The notes under the pieces are model-generated. The model saw only the letters and a list, made by a program, of their open reading frames with translations, ran no database searches and was not told where the DNA came from. From the NCBI GenBank assembly GCA_037013495.1, contig CM072805.1, positions 38,683,169 to 38,747,168 on the forward strand: a stretch of 64,000 nucleotides of DNA. The letters run 5' to 3'. This stretch comes from Hippophae tibetana. Its lineage: Eukaryota > Streptophyta > Magnoliopsida > Rosales > Elaeagnaceae. Shown here in pieces: positions 11,457 to 23,499 of this stretch (the first letter of the stretch is position 1; each line of letters begins with the position of its first letter). A program made the translations under genes and the position numbers.

Positions 11457-11926
11457 TCATTATTACGAAAATGCGTTCCTTAAATGAAAAATGATACTCT
11501 GTTATTACTATAAATATTTAGGGATTCAGAATGCAGGGATTGCTTGAATAGGATTGTACTGCATATAATTTATTTTTGTCTTGATTTATTATGTTTGTTT
11601 TATTTTGGCCATGGTTAACCTTCCCTTCTTACATGTTCCATTTCATTATTTCTTTTGGCCAACTTGCAGATGTTGTATTTATGATAATATGTGAATCCTA
11701 ATTATTTTTTAGACTAAAAACACATTTTTAATGGCTCCAGAGAGTTCATTATTACGAAAATGGGTTCCTAAATGAAAAATGATACTCTGTTATTACTATA
11801 AATATTTAGGGATTCAGAATGCACGGATTGCTTGAATAGGATTGTACTGCATATAATTTATTTTTGTCTTGATTTATTATGTTTGTTTTATTTTGGCCAT
11901 GGTTAACCTTCCCTTTCTTCTTACAG
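11153..11926 (+). other. Probable 3'-UTR intron of NOG1
   Basis: The donor ccag/gtaact at 11153 is ten bases after the stop codon. The acceptor cttcttacag ends at 11926 and is followed by a less AT-rich exon-like stretch to about 12110. Both tandem duplications fall inside, giving at least one duplicated donor (11313). This is inferred from splice signals only. Confidence 0.5.
11350..11926 (+). repeat. Second, larger (~289-bp) tandem duplication in the NOG1 3' region
   Basis: The segment starting ccatttcattatttctttt at 11350 recurs at 11639, offset 289 bp. The two copies run in parallel through ggattcagaatgca and attttggccatggttaacc, with a few substitutions and single-base indels. It overlaps copy 2 of the 160-bp duplication, so part of that unit is present three times (about 11190, 11350 and 11639). 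Confidence 0.9.
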
Positions 11927-12119
11927 GTAGGCTTGCAGACTGGGTTTGTGTTATGGAGAGGAATATTTTTGTTTTATTTACATTTTGCAGCCGATTTTTC
12001 TTGCTTTTTTGCATTTCATATCAGTTCTGTTGTGACAGTTCCGAATCTCTACTTATTGATATCTTTGTCTTTTGATGAGATTCTTGATATCTTTGTGTTT
12101 TGATTATTATAATAATAGC

Positions 12120-12914
12120 CTATTAATACGAATCGGCTTTTATAGGAAGCCAAGAAAAGCATTTCGAAACTACTTTAGTTTTCTCAGTCAGGTTCATCCC
12201 TATTTTCTTCTACTCTTTAAAGCTCTTAGTTTTTATTTTTTATTTCGATGAAGTTTATTGAAAAATTATGCATTAGTTCAAGAGTTATATTTTTCATTCA
12301 AATAAAGATATTCTACTTATTGTTTTGGAGTTATATCTTAATGTATAATTTCTCATAGTTTTATGATAAAAAATAATAGTTCTATTGTTAGTATTTTTCC
12401 TAATATCAAATCTCCTAGTATCAAATCAATATTTCAATTTTTAGAAACAATATAGTATTATACTGTATTATTAGGTAATTTTTTAAATTTTGAAAATATC
12501 AAGTCCGAAGTTTAGGTAAGTTATATAGAAAAAAAGTACTTTTTATTTAATAATTATTCAAGACGCACCCTCACAAAAGTCGAACCATTCACAAGGAATT
12601 TGATGGTATTCTATCTCACTTGTTATTAAATAGAATGCGTATATTCGTTTCATTTTATTTTTAATAGCTCATAATTAAAAAAATGTTGAAAAGAAAAATC
12701 GCATACAATTGATGTAATAGCCCTATGCGAAAGCGTAGTGTAGTCGTATATAAAAAAAAGCAATCTCCCAAAAAAAAATGGTGTTTTGGTAAGTTATACT
12801 GTTATTTAATAATTATTCAAGACGCAGCACCTTATCACAGAAGTCGAACTAATTGGAAAGGAAATTGGCGATATTTCTGATTCACTTATTCACAATAGAG
12901 AGTTTATATTCATG
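12120..12914. other. Spacer downstream of NOG1
   Basis: AT-rich sequence. Two short related stretches, ttattcaagacgca...aagtcgaac, occur at about 12550-12590 and 12810-12850, a diverged direct repeat. Nothing coding is seen. Confidence 0.35.
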
Positions 12915-13985
12915 GTATTTTTTGAAAAAATTAAAAATATTCAAGGTTTTTAATATTTTTAGAAATATCTTTATCGTTTAAAAAAAAACTACAATACCAC
13001 GTGGTTTAAGGTATTTTCAAAAATATTCTTATTATTTGAGAGAAGCATAAAAAAGTCGTAAAAAATAACATCAATATGAAAAAGTTTTTTTTATCCTTAC
13101 TTATATAGTTTTTTGAATATTATCGTTGAGAAAATTATCGCAAATATTCTTATGGTTTTGTTTTTCTTTAAAAATATCTTTGTTATAATAATTAATTTAA
13201 TTTTATCAAAAATACTTCTACTATAATAATTAATTTAACTTTATTAAAAATATCTATGATATAATAATTAATTTAATTTAATAAAGAATGCTCCTGTTAT
13301 AATATTTAATTTATCTTCATAAAAAATATTCATGCTTCTCAATAACACGATATAAAATATTTTCCAAAAATATTTAACTTGATAGTGTGCTTTGTTAACT
13401 TAATTTATTTTCAAAAGTATTTTTGATAGATAAATTAAATATTGTAGTAGAGTTATTTTCGACGAACTTAAATTAATTATTGTAGCGGGATATTTTTGAT
13501 GAAATTAAATTAATTATTATAGTAAGGGTATTTTTGATAAAGTTAATTAATTATTATAGCAGGAATATTTTTGAAGAAAAATAAACCTTTAAGGGTATTT
13601 GCGATAATATTCTTAACGATAATATTCAAAAAACTATATATGTAGGAGTAGAAAAGAATTTTTCAAATATTAATGTGATTTTTCACGATTTTTTGATGCT
13701 TATGTTAAATAATAAGAATATTTTTGAAGATAACTTAAAACTCAAGGGTATTGTAGTTTTTTTTAAATGTTAAGCGTATTTTTGAAGATATTGAAAACCT
13801 TGGAGATATTTTTGATTTTTTTCCCGCGTGAGTAATATATGTATAAGGATGAGATTACCATTTTATCCCTAATGTTAAATGGAGATATAACATTGATAAC
13901 GTTTATGAGTATTTTTTATATTAAATAAAGCTGAAGGATAATTTCGAAGAAACACAAAATCTCAAGAATATTTACGATAATAATC
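12915..13985. repeat. Long near-palindromic (fold-back) element, copy 2, inverted relative to copy 1
   Basis: Same family as 4281-5411. Arms of about 450 bp (about 12930-13360 and 13395-13830) end in atttttgattttttcccgcg, and the centre lies near 13380. The asymmetric outer block seen left of copy 1 is here on the right (about 13831-13985) and inverted: the block with taccattttatccctaatgt and ttaaatggagatataac matches the complement of 4340-4410. The two copies are therefore in opposite orientation and flank NOG1. The copies are diverged by many substitutions and small indels, so they are not recent. Confidence 0.75.
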
Positions 13986-16199
13986 CTTAATGACTCATAA
14001 ATAATAAAATGTTGAAAAGAAAATTGCAAAAAAAAAAAAAAAACTTTTGGATGCATTAGAAGCAATAAGCCTATTTTTTATAATAAATAATAAGTTATAA
14101 ATATCATGCATATTTTTTTTAAACCTTAGTTAAATACAAAAGGATAAAAATGACCTTAATTTTTATTAATTAATTATGATTTAATGTTGAATAAATACTT
14201 ATCCAATTTGATTGGTCATAATTGGAATATTGTCTAATTAATTAAAGTTTGAGTGATTTCATTAATGATAATTGAGTAAGACATATGTTTAATTAAACTA
14301 GATACTTGTTTAATTAGATAGAGTTTGATGTGATTCTATTCGTTGGAATCGAGTTTGAGATATGTTCAACTCAATTGGATAATTGTCTAATTGGTCAGAT
14401 TTTGATTAAATGGTGATTTCTTTATCGAAACTGAATTAGACATATTTTCCATAAAAATGACAATCTAATGACACTACTCGTAAGAGTTATAGTTGGATAT
14501 ATGTCCAACTAGTCATATTTTGATTTATTATTAATTATATTCATCAGAGTTAAATAGACACATGATCAATTAATCAAATTTTAATTGACATATAATTCTA
14601 ATTATCGATTAATATGTATTTCAATAATTTATTATACATATTTTCTTTGCATATTTTTTTATACTTAGTTGTACAATTATTCAACTTTATTACTTAAAAT
14701 TCAACATATTTTTCTAAAATAAAGTTCTTAATTTTTAGTTAAAAGATTATCTAAAAATTAGACATATGTTCATTAAAGATTTAATGAAAATAATAATAAA
14801 ATTATAATTTAGGAATACAATCTAAAATAAATAATAATAAGGAATTATATGAAATTATTTTTAAAATAATATATATATATATATATTAAATCTTAATTAA
14901 TGCATTATATTTCACTACTTTTAAGAAAGTTATATAAAAATATTATATTTAAGAAGATTATATAAAAAGTGTTATTTTAAAAATGATTCAATTTAATTCA
15001 AAATAATCATAAAAATACAAGTTCAATCAAGTTTAATCAATATAAAAAAGTAATGAATAATTTTTTAAAAAAATAAGACTTATTTTTTGTTATTGCCAAT
15101 TTTGTTATGCATTTTATTTCATATTTTTTTTCTAAAAAAGACCACTAATGTACCCTCATTAAAATAAGATATTAATGATATATTTTTATATAATTTTGAT
15201 TATAATCCATATTTTTATAAGAGATTAAGTTATCATATAAAACTTTTATCTTTAAAAAATATAATAATAATAATATTTTAAATCAAACTGAAATCCACGG
15301 TGAAAACTTCAAGACTTTTATTTCACATCAAATAATACGTTAGAATTTTAGATTATTTGTGTCCAAATGGTGGTTGATCTGTCTCTGATTGCGACTTGGA
15401 TGAAAAGTTGAGAACTCTCAATTGCATTGAATGCTCTCCTTTTTTTCTCAAGTGCCAATAAGACATTTTTTACTTGCACATTGAGTTTGTTCATGCGTTT
15501 AAATCATGTGGTCATACCTAAGTTTTTAGCTTTAAATATTATAAAAATGAAAATTCCTAAATCATTCTATTCTTCTAAGCTAAATGGGTTAGGAAATTAA
15601 CTTTCCTACAACTAATGCTTTTAATGATGGGATTGATACCATGATATATTCAAATTTAATGATTGGTATCTTTGTTCACTGTTTCTCAAAGAATTTCTAT
15701 TTAGTATTTCAATTCATTAATTGATTACAACATTATCAAATTGTAAATAATAATCTTATTTAATCGAGTATAATTTTATCATTATTTTCCCTTTTCTTCT
15801 TCTTTCTCAATTTTTCATCATATTTTTCTTTCAATTCTTTTTCTTTTTCTTTTTCTTTGTTCTTTCTTTTCTTATGCTTATTTCTTCTCAATTCAATTCC
15901 TTATCATTTTATCGAATTCTTGTTTACAAGCATTATTTATTTACTTCATTTTTTGTTGATTTTTGTTTCAAAAATTATTATACAAAAATTAAATAATTTT
16001 ATTATTTTGAATTGTTTGACAATTAACAATATAATCGTTTTTATGGTAGAAAATAATAAAAATAATAACAAGTGAATTTCGGATTTATCTTTGAAAAAAA
16101 AAGAATAAACTAAGGGACAATAAAAAAACTAAAAAACTTGAATGTAAAAATCGAAGAAGAATAATAATAAAGTAAAGAGAACTTATGACTCTCTTTCTC
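13986..16199. other. AT-rich spacer
   Basis: Very AT-rich, with an (AT)n run at about 14870-14885 and polypyrimidine sequence at 15780-15880. Weak internal similarity of the attaattgaacatatgtcc... type occurs around 14230-14600. No coding sequence or defined element is recognised. Confidence 0.35.
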
Positions 16200-16810
16200 A
16201 AATACAAATGCCAAGAAAGCCTTGGATAAGTGGAAAATGCCACCAAGCACAACACATTCCGTGCCCCCCCTCGTTGAACCTTTTTCCCAGGATTTTCGCT
16301 GCTCATCGCGTTGCTCCCTCAATCGTTTCAACAAGATTCTCACCAACATCGTTAGTTATTACTTCGTGACTAGAAGGATTGATAGTCTGTCTAGTGGAAT
16401 AAAAACCTTCCTTCGAGCGAGGTTCTATTTCATACCCTCTTTCATCCACCAGTTTTATCTAAATAATAAGCGATGGTGGGGAATTCCCAACTTGCAACGG
16501 GCATTAATGCCCATCTTTTTCCGTCAACTTTTTTGGAAAAAGGAAGAAAAGAACTTTGATCTCTTATTTCGAAGAAATAAGTGGCTCACGGGAAATAGAA
16601 AAAAACATATTCTATTTGATCTCAAAGTCCTCGTATAGCACTTTTTCTAATCCTAAATGGGGGATCACTTTCATAATGATATAATGCTGGGTGAGGGCTT
16701 AAAGACTCTATTCATATAGCGTTTCTTGGACACATATTTTTCCTCGGGGCATGCAGATTTTCCTATAAAGAAAATAGCTCTTTTTCTTGTATTCTCTTCT
16801 TTGGGAAATT
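16200..16810. other. Compositionally distinct island of unknown origin (possibly organelle-derived)
   Basis: About 600 bp of clearly higher GC than the flanks, with an open frame on the plus strand (16222-16638, 138 codons) that I cannot assign. The wording of the DNA (ccaacttgcaacgggcat, ttcctcggggcatgcag) resembles plant mitochondrial intergenic DNA, so a nuclear insertion of mitochondrial DNA is my leading guess, but no known organelle gene is visible. At 16687-16714 there is a short near-match to the NOG1 coding sequence. Confidence 0.35.
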
Positions 16811-18882
16811 GTCATTAATTAAATGGGATTATTTTTTATAATTTTATAATATTTAAATTAATTAATAAATTTGAATAATAAGTGATTTGAAAACATAAAT
16901 AAATAAAAATATCAGTTAATAAACTTAATTTATTATGTATTAACTCATCCATTAATTATAATAGAAATATAAGTTAAAACAATTAGAAAATTGACAAACT
17001 CTTTCACTATAAAATCTAAACAAAGTCCAATAAGATAGTAACTTCAGGTTAAGTCTAGCTCCTTAGAATTCATTACCACTCAATTTCATGAAGTACTTGT
17101 GGTCGGAAAGTAAGAGAACTAAAAGACAAGACATCAAAGAATCTTTAATAGAACAAAAGTAGTAGAAACTAGAAACATTGATTTGGTTTGGGCATGGGTT
17201 AAAGGTTAGGTGTCAGAATCCAACTACCCATTTGTGCCTTGTAAATTGGGCAAGTTGAAGTTGACACACCTTGTAATATAGCCAAAATTGAAACTAACGC
17301 TTTTAACCAGAGGCTTGGCCTTCTATAAATTTTATCATACTTGTTAAAAATATTCTCAATGTTCAATTATATAAGGGTGAAATATATAAATGGTATTTAT
17401 ATTTCTACATATTCTACCATTTGACTACCTTATTATCTTTTTCTTATAATTTAATTTGTTTACTTTTTAATTTTTATACTTTAATCCTGTTATTTTTTCC
17501 TATTCTTTTAAAATTTAATCTCAAGTTAGATCTCAAATTTTGAATTAGATGTGTAAAAAAATAAAAAGTAAAGGAACTAAATTATAAAAAATAAAAATAA
17601 GATAATTTCATTAATAATTATTTTATTCATTAATAATTGCACTATAATATAATTAATTTTAAAGATAGAATAAATATTTCATACATTTTTATTATAGTAA
17701 TAACCAAAATGATTGTAGCATTATCATTCTCCTAAAAATAAGGATATTAAAATGTAAAAATTAAAAAATCAAGTGATCAAATCAAAATCAAAATAATAAT
17801 AAGAGGATTAAAATATAGAATATAAAAGAATATATATATTATTTGTATAGTTCAATTTCAAAATAAAAAAAATGTAAGAGAATTAAAGTAAAAAAATTTA
17901 AAATACAAAATCTAAATTTTAAGAAAAAAAAAGTATGAAAATTAAAAAGTAAAATAATCAAATCTTAAAAGAAATAAGAAGAAAATAAAGTATATGATAT
18001 ATAAAAGTATTGGAATAATTTATATATAATTCATTTTTCATATAATTATGGTGAAAATTCTACTATTAGCAGCTTCCACAGCCAAAATAACTGTTATACA
18101 ATTATAATTTATTAATAATCTTTATCCCTCTATCTGAAAGGTCAAAAAAACTTTAGATTGAGAACCAATAAATCCCCAAATGATGTTGAACCCATTTTAC
18201 CCATTTTTATATTTCACTGACAAATACACGTACGAAAAAGCAGTAACAATTATTGATAAAGGTTTATAAAAAATTATTATTCTTTCAGTGAAACGTAAAT
18301 TAACTATTAAAAAATAGAACAAAAATCTAAAACTTTAAAAAACTCAAAAATAAAACACTTAAACACAAATTTTCATATTTTTTTTAAATTAATATATGTT
18401 TTATAAATCAATTGTAACTCAAAAAATATAAACTTGTATATATTTAAACATATAAAAATTGATTTAAGAATACATAACTTAAATAAAAAAAAGAAGTAAT
18501 CATGTGTATTCAACTATTTAATTTCTGACATTTTTTATGAAATTTTAGACTGATGATCCACTTTTAAATTTGTTAGTGAATTTATGGTACCCCATAGTAA
18601 TTTTTTTTACAATTTAATACTAGTGTTATGCTATTACTCTTCATCCTACTCATAACATCTCAAGTTGAGATTAATAAAAATGTTTATCTGAAAAGTTGCA
18701 TAGAAATGATAACTGTATAGTTGTACTTCCATTGATATAAACCTCCATACATTGAAAGCTTATGTACAAGTTACACTTTATCGATCATTGCTTTGGGGAA
18801 ATCAGATATAAAGTATCTCATTATAATGATATTTAGTTTAGAGCCATCCTGCTTACCAAGCCTTGGTATTAGTTTTAGGCTC
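16811..18882. other. AT-rich spacer and 3' flank of the AP2-like gene
   Basis: AT-rich. The last ~200 bp should include the AP2 3' UTR (gene on the minus strand). No other feature is recognised. Confidence 0.35.
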
Positions 18883-21800
18883 TCAGCTTCTGTGCTTGTA
18901 AGAAGAATGAGAAATGTCATTAGGAAATGTGGTTGACATGGGAAGAGAGTTGTTTCTGAAATTGTTTGGATTGTTTAACAAAACGTTAGCCGGAGGAACA
19001 GTAATCGTGGAATACGAGAATCCTGATGATGCTGCAATAGATGACATTGGCATGGAAGAAACATTGCCCGTGTTTAGTGTGTTATTCTGAACTTGCCATG
19101 CCCAGTTCAACAATCTTGGTGAAGAAACAGCTTCAACCCTTTTCTCTATAGCCCTTTCCTGTAAACAAAAATTTGGTTAGAATGAGTAATAATAACACTT
19201 TGCCTACATTAACAAGTGCTTCATCCATTTTTAGGCTGTGAAATGTTTTGAAATTATTAAAAACCTATTGACCTTTTGACAATGATTATAGTTTCAAACA
19301 TATCAGAAGTATATATTCACCACCTTTAAAACTCGTAACCACAAAAATATAATATTTTATATACAACTCGTATATTATTACTATTAAAAAAAATTCAACC
19401 CATCATTTCACATTAAGCGTTGTTAAGGTTAAACTAAAGTCATTTAGATGCATTCAATATTGACTATTACTATCTAATGAATCTCATTCAATATTATCAA
19501 TGTATTATTTTAGTTATTATAAGTTTTAAGGATGTTAGTTTTTATATTTTTCCTATTCTTCCTTCACAAGTTTCTATGCTTATGTTCTATTTTGTAAGAC
19601 AAACTCTAACAAGAGACTAAAGGCATATTTGATTGTGATTCTCTTAAAAGTGGTTTCAACGAGAAGTGGTACAATGAAGAAACACATAAGTTGTGATTTA
19701 TATCATAAAACAAATTTTGTGCATCCTAAGCATGAAAGCACTTCTCGTAAATTGTTTTCTATTTGGCTCAGAAGTACTTTTTAACCGTTAAATTTATTTT
19801 AAATTTTGCTGTGATATAATCATATTTTGGTAAGTTTTAGAAGATCATCATAGTTTCATTTAAAATAGTGATATAAAGAGGATTGGGACTACCTCATATT
19901 TTGGTAAGAAACCAGGATATTTGGATGCCATTGTTGAAAGAATAGGGCTCTGTTCATAACTTGAAGCAGTGTTATCAACAACCTGTAAAAATGGGAACCA
20001 ATTATCAATGATATACAATAAGAATCAATAGATAAGAAAAGGACTAGTTCTTGCCAATAATACATAAAATGATACAAACATGCACAGTTCACATTCAAGG
20101 ATACCTTTGGTCTCACTGTAGTAAGTATTTCACAACTATTCCAAACAAACTGAGAGTCCTTCAAAGGCTCATTCCTCTTTGGAACATTAGAGAACAGAGA
20201 AATCCCAAGGCTCAAATCAAGATTGTGACTACTACCTATGTTTCCAATAATAAATATCAGCTAGATGGGTGCTTAAATCTTGTTGTCTATAATTTGACAA
20301 TAAACACTAAATATCATATATTACCTTCACTTTTGGGATCTAAAACAATCTTCTCTTGATAAATCCTTGGATCATAGTTAGCAACTGCCTTGTCATAAGG
20401 CCTGATTGAGAATTAGAAAATTAGACAGTTGTATTGGATCAAGCCCCTTCTGATACTCATTGCATAATTAAATTATAAGGTTTGTTTTCTTCAGCTTTTG
20501 ATACCAAAGTACAAAACATAATTTTTACACTACAAGTGCTTTCAGAGCTCATGAAGAAATTTTTTCCAAGGAACTACAAGATATCATAGACAAAAAGATG
20601 CATTTTTCCAATGTTTTTTTTCCTTCCTATAACCATATGTGATATACATATAACCTTCACTGAGAAAAACAAGAGCATATGGCGGTCTTAAAATGATAAA
20701 ACCTTCCACAATAGCTTCAGTTAAGAAGGGTTCTCACTTGTTCCTGATGAATTGTCCCGTTCTAGCCTCCAACGGATCACATTTGCGCAGTGTTAAACCT
20801 CTATGTTTCAAGGTCCCCCTCGATAATCCATTGTTATGTCGACGAAGTGTTTGAACAAATTCTTCTTTTGTTAGGTTCCTCATCTAAAAAATAAACCAAT
20901 ACAAGGAATAAACCAAGAATCCAAAGTTTACAAACCTGCATAATCTAAAGAATGTGTGAAAAACATACAATATTACCCCACCTGTTTCATATCTTCCTCA
21001 TAATCGCTTACACTAAAATTGATATCAGCATCAACTCCCCGAAATTTAATCGCAGCTCTATCATATGCTCTGTACAAATCATCAAATACCAAGCAAGCAA
21101 AATCCACTTAAACTAAATAGAACTCATATTGTTGAATTAAGTGGATTGAAATTTATGAACTCACCTAGCTGCAGAATGAGCAGTATCAAACCCACCTGTA
21201 AAATCAAATCAGAATCATGAAACTATTTCACTGAATCACTTATATGATATTGCATTACTTATTCTCTTTGTTTCTGGTTTTGAGACTTTGTAAAAGCACT
21301 TATGACAGCATAAAAACACTTATCAACTAAATATAAACAATGTCCTAAAATACTTAAACCACTTTTAACATAATCACAATCAAACAGATCCTGAAACACA
21401 AACCATCCACTTACCTAAATAAACTTGCTTCCCACAATCCCTAAGCAACAAATAAACAAAATCAAATTAGACCAACAATAAAGTTTCAGAACAACGAATG
21501 GAAAAGAAAAACAGAACAAGGAGTGTTTATCAATTATTGACATCGTCTATCATAGTAAGTAGGCACAAACCATATATGTGATTCCCACCGACCGGTCCTC
21601 CGATAAAACGTCACACCACGATACTGAGAGCTTCGGGACCTCGGCCCACGCCTACTTTTCTTCACAGGCTGTTGCCGTTTCTGCTGCATAAGTCTCATCT
21701 CTGCTTGAACCTCGGAGTCAGCAAATGGTAAGATCAAGGATTGAGACCTTGATGATAATCCTAACTCAAATTGTACTTCTTTGCCTTCTTCATCTCCGTT

Positions 21801-22094
21801 CACCGGAAAAAGAGACTTGGTAACAAATTCCGGTGATGGGTTTTCATCTTTGTCACTGTTGGTTAAACTTGAACCAATACTGTGATCTTTTCCACTCTTC
21901 ATGATATCAAAAATGAATGCAGAGGAATTGTTAGAAGAGTCTTCATCTCTGCCATAATTGCTTGGAGTTGGAGCTTCCTCAGCATTAACAACAGAAGAGT
22001 TCGAGGTTCCTGAATCCTCAAACTCCATTTGGGTTGTTGAACCTAGAGATAGTAGTACTTTCTCAACCTCCATAAACACATTAAGATCCAACAT
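18883..22094 (-). CDS. SMZ/SNZ: euAP2-type transcription factor, SMZ/SNZ/TOE-like, miR172 target
   Basis: Repressor of flowering in the miR172 pathway. Nine minus-strand exons with correct phases: 21571-22094, 21415-21440, 21165-21195, 20982-21069, 20738-20883, 20325-20401, 20105-20235, 19893-19982, 18883-19158. The product is 462 residues. The start MLDLNV is typical of the clade. Visible parts are a basic nuclear signal [12 protein letters not shown] (145-156) and a complete first AP2 domain (~155-223: [21 protein letters not shown], then [20 protein letters not shown] and [13 protein letters not shown]). The second AP2 domain (~224-290) is eroded: [20 protein letters not shown] replaces the usual YRGVTLHKCGRWEAR, the small exon for the YVYLGLFDTE strand is absent, and the frame still stays open. 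An EAR-type repression motif DLSLGI lies at 304-309, and the miR172-site peptide AASSGF is at 413-418. It is adjacent to UPF2, as SNZ is in Arabidopsis (from memory). Confidence 0.92.
19017..19037 (-). promoter_or_regulatory. miR172 target site in the last exon of the AP2-like gene
   Basis: On the coding strand the site begins ttgcagcatcatcag and ends gattct, encoding AASSGF. It is complementary to miR172 apart from one or two end/wobble positions. miR172 controls this family by cleavage and by translational repression. Confidence 0.92.
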
Positions 22095-23499
22095 GTTTAT
22101 TTATTTCTCTTTAAAAGTATCTTTAATTTTTGCTATTGATCTTTAAGAAAAAAAAATATATTCAGCTTTTGCATAGTTCAGAATCTTTGATGAGAAAAAC
22201 CCAGTTTCACAACCTAAAAAAGATGAGAACTTGACAGTCGTTGAACAAAACCAGCTAAAAACTAAAAAAAGATGAGAACTTTAAAGGAGATAGATTGAAT
22301 AAAATCGTTTGAGGGTCGTCTCTGTCGGGCTCTAAAGACAAAGAGATGGGAGAGAAATGGTCTGCTAATGAAGAAAAACAGAAAAGGAAAGAAGAAGCAA
22401 AAAGCTGGTTCAGAGAACTATTCAAAAAGAAAGAAATGGGAACGTGTTAGCTGTGAGGTTTGGGAATTATTACACTTGCCGTTCTCTTTCAATGGCTGTT
22501 ACAAAACTGCATTATATATTTTTTCACGTTTTAACTATCGTAATTTATTTTTTATACGCTCTTCATTTACATGCATAAAATTTATTTTAAATAAAAAATA
22601 CATTTCTCAAAAACTTTACTAACACGTGTCAATAAAAGAGATGCAAGAATGTATAAACAAATGTATATAAAAAATATTTTTAATTATAAAAAAAAAGAGT
22701 AAAATGAATGACTAGTTCTTAAACTTTAATTATATTCAAGTAGCATAAGTTTAGTTAGATATGGTTTTCAAAATTTTAAAACTTTATACATAGATTTTAA
22801 ATTTTTTATTCATAAATATGTATTTTATTAAACAAATTAATACTTATATGTAAAATTTAAAATTTGGTTACTAAATTGTATGATCTATAAATCTAATACC
22901 CTATTTATGAAGTTTTAAAAATTTGAAACCAAATCGTATATTTAAAAAATATTAAAATTATATATAAATTTAATTAAATTTTTAAGATTAATTATATACC
23001 TTATCTAAAAAATATATATATGGTCTTTTACGTTCTTTTATCCAATCTTAACTCTACTTAATATATGTTAATTAATAATCATTTATTTTAAATTGATATA
23101 TTTTATTTATTTTATTATTATATTTTTAATTATTTTCTATCAATTTTGATTTTTTTATATTTGTAATGTTTAAAACTTAAGCTGGATCAAATTAAATATT
23201 TAAACCTTATTAGCATTGAGTTGATAAATGTTTGAAAAAGAAAATGTCTCAAAAGTTAAAAAAATTGGTTAAAATGACATTATCCTAAAATAATTAAAAT
23301 GTATACAAATTTAACATTAAATTATTCTAATTTAAAATAATGTTATCAATATATTTAATTTATGAAAATAAAATTACTTCATGTATAATTTTTTTCAAAT
23401 TTTTAAGAGAAAAATTAGGTATATAATTACACTTATGATCGCTTGAAGTATTTTAACATTTCTTCAAACTAATAATAAAAGGTTGATATTACTAATTTT
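22095..23499. other. Promoter-side region of the AP2-like gene and spacer
   Basis: Upstream (to about 22350) is purine/pyrimidine-rich leader-like sequence. Beyond that the DNA is AT-rich without a recognisable feature. An open frame at 22368-22622 has no protein-like character. Confidence 0.35.

Noticed and set aside
20402-20737. Missing AP2 exon for the YVYLGLFDTE strand
   Set aside because: I searched the minus strand of this intron for a matching exon and found none, so the exon was not added to the gene model.
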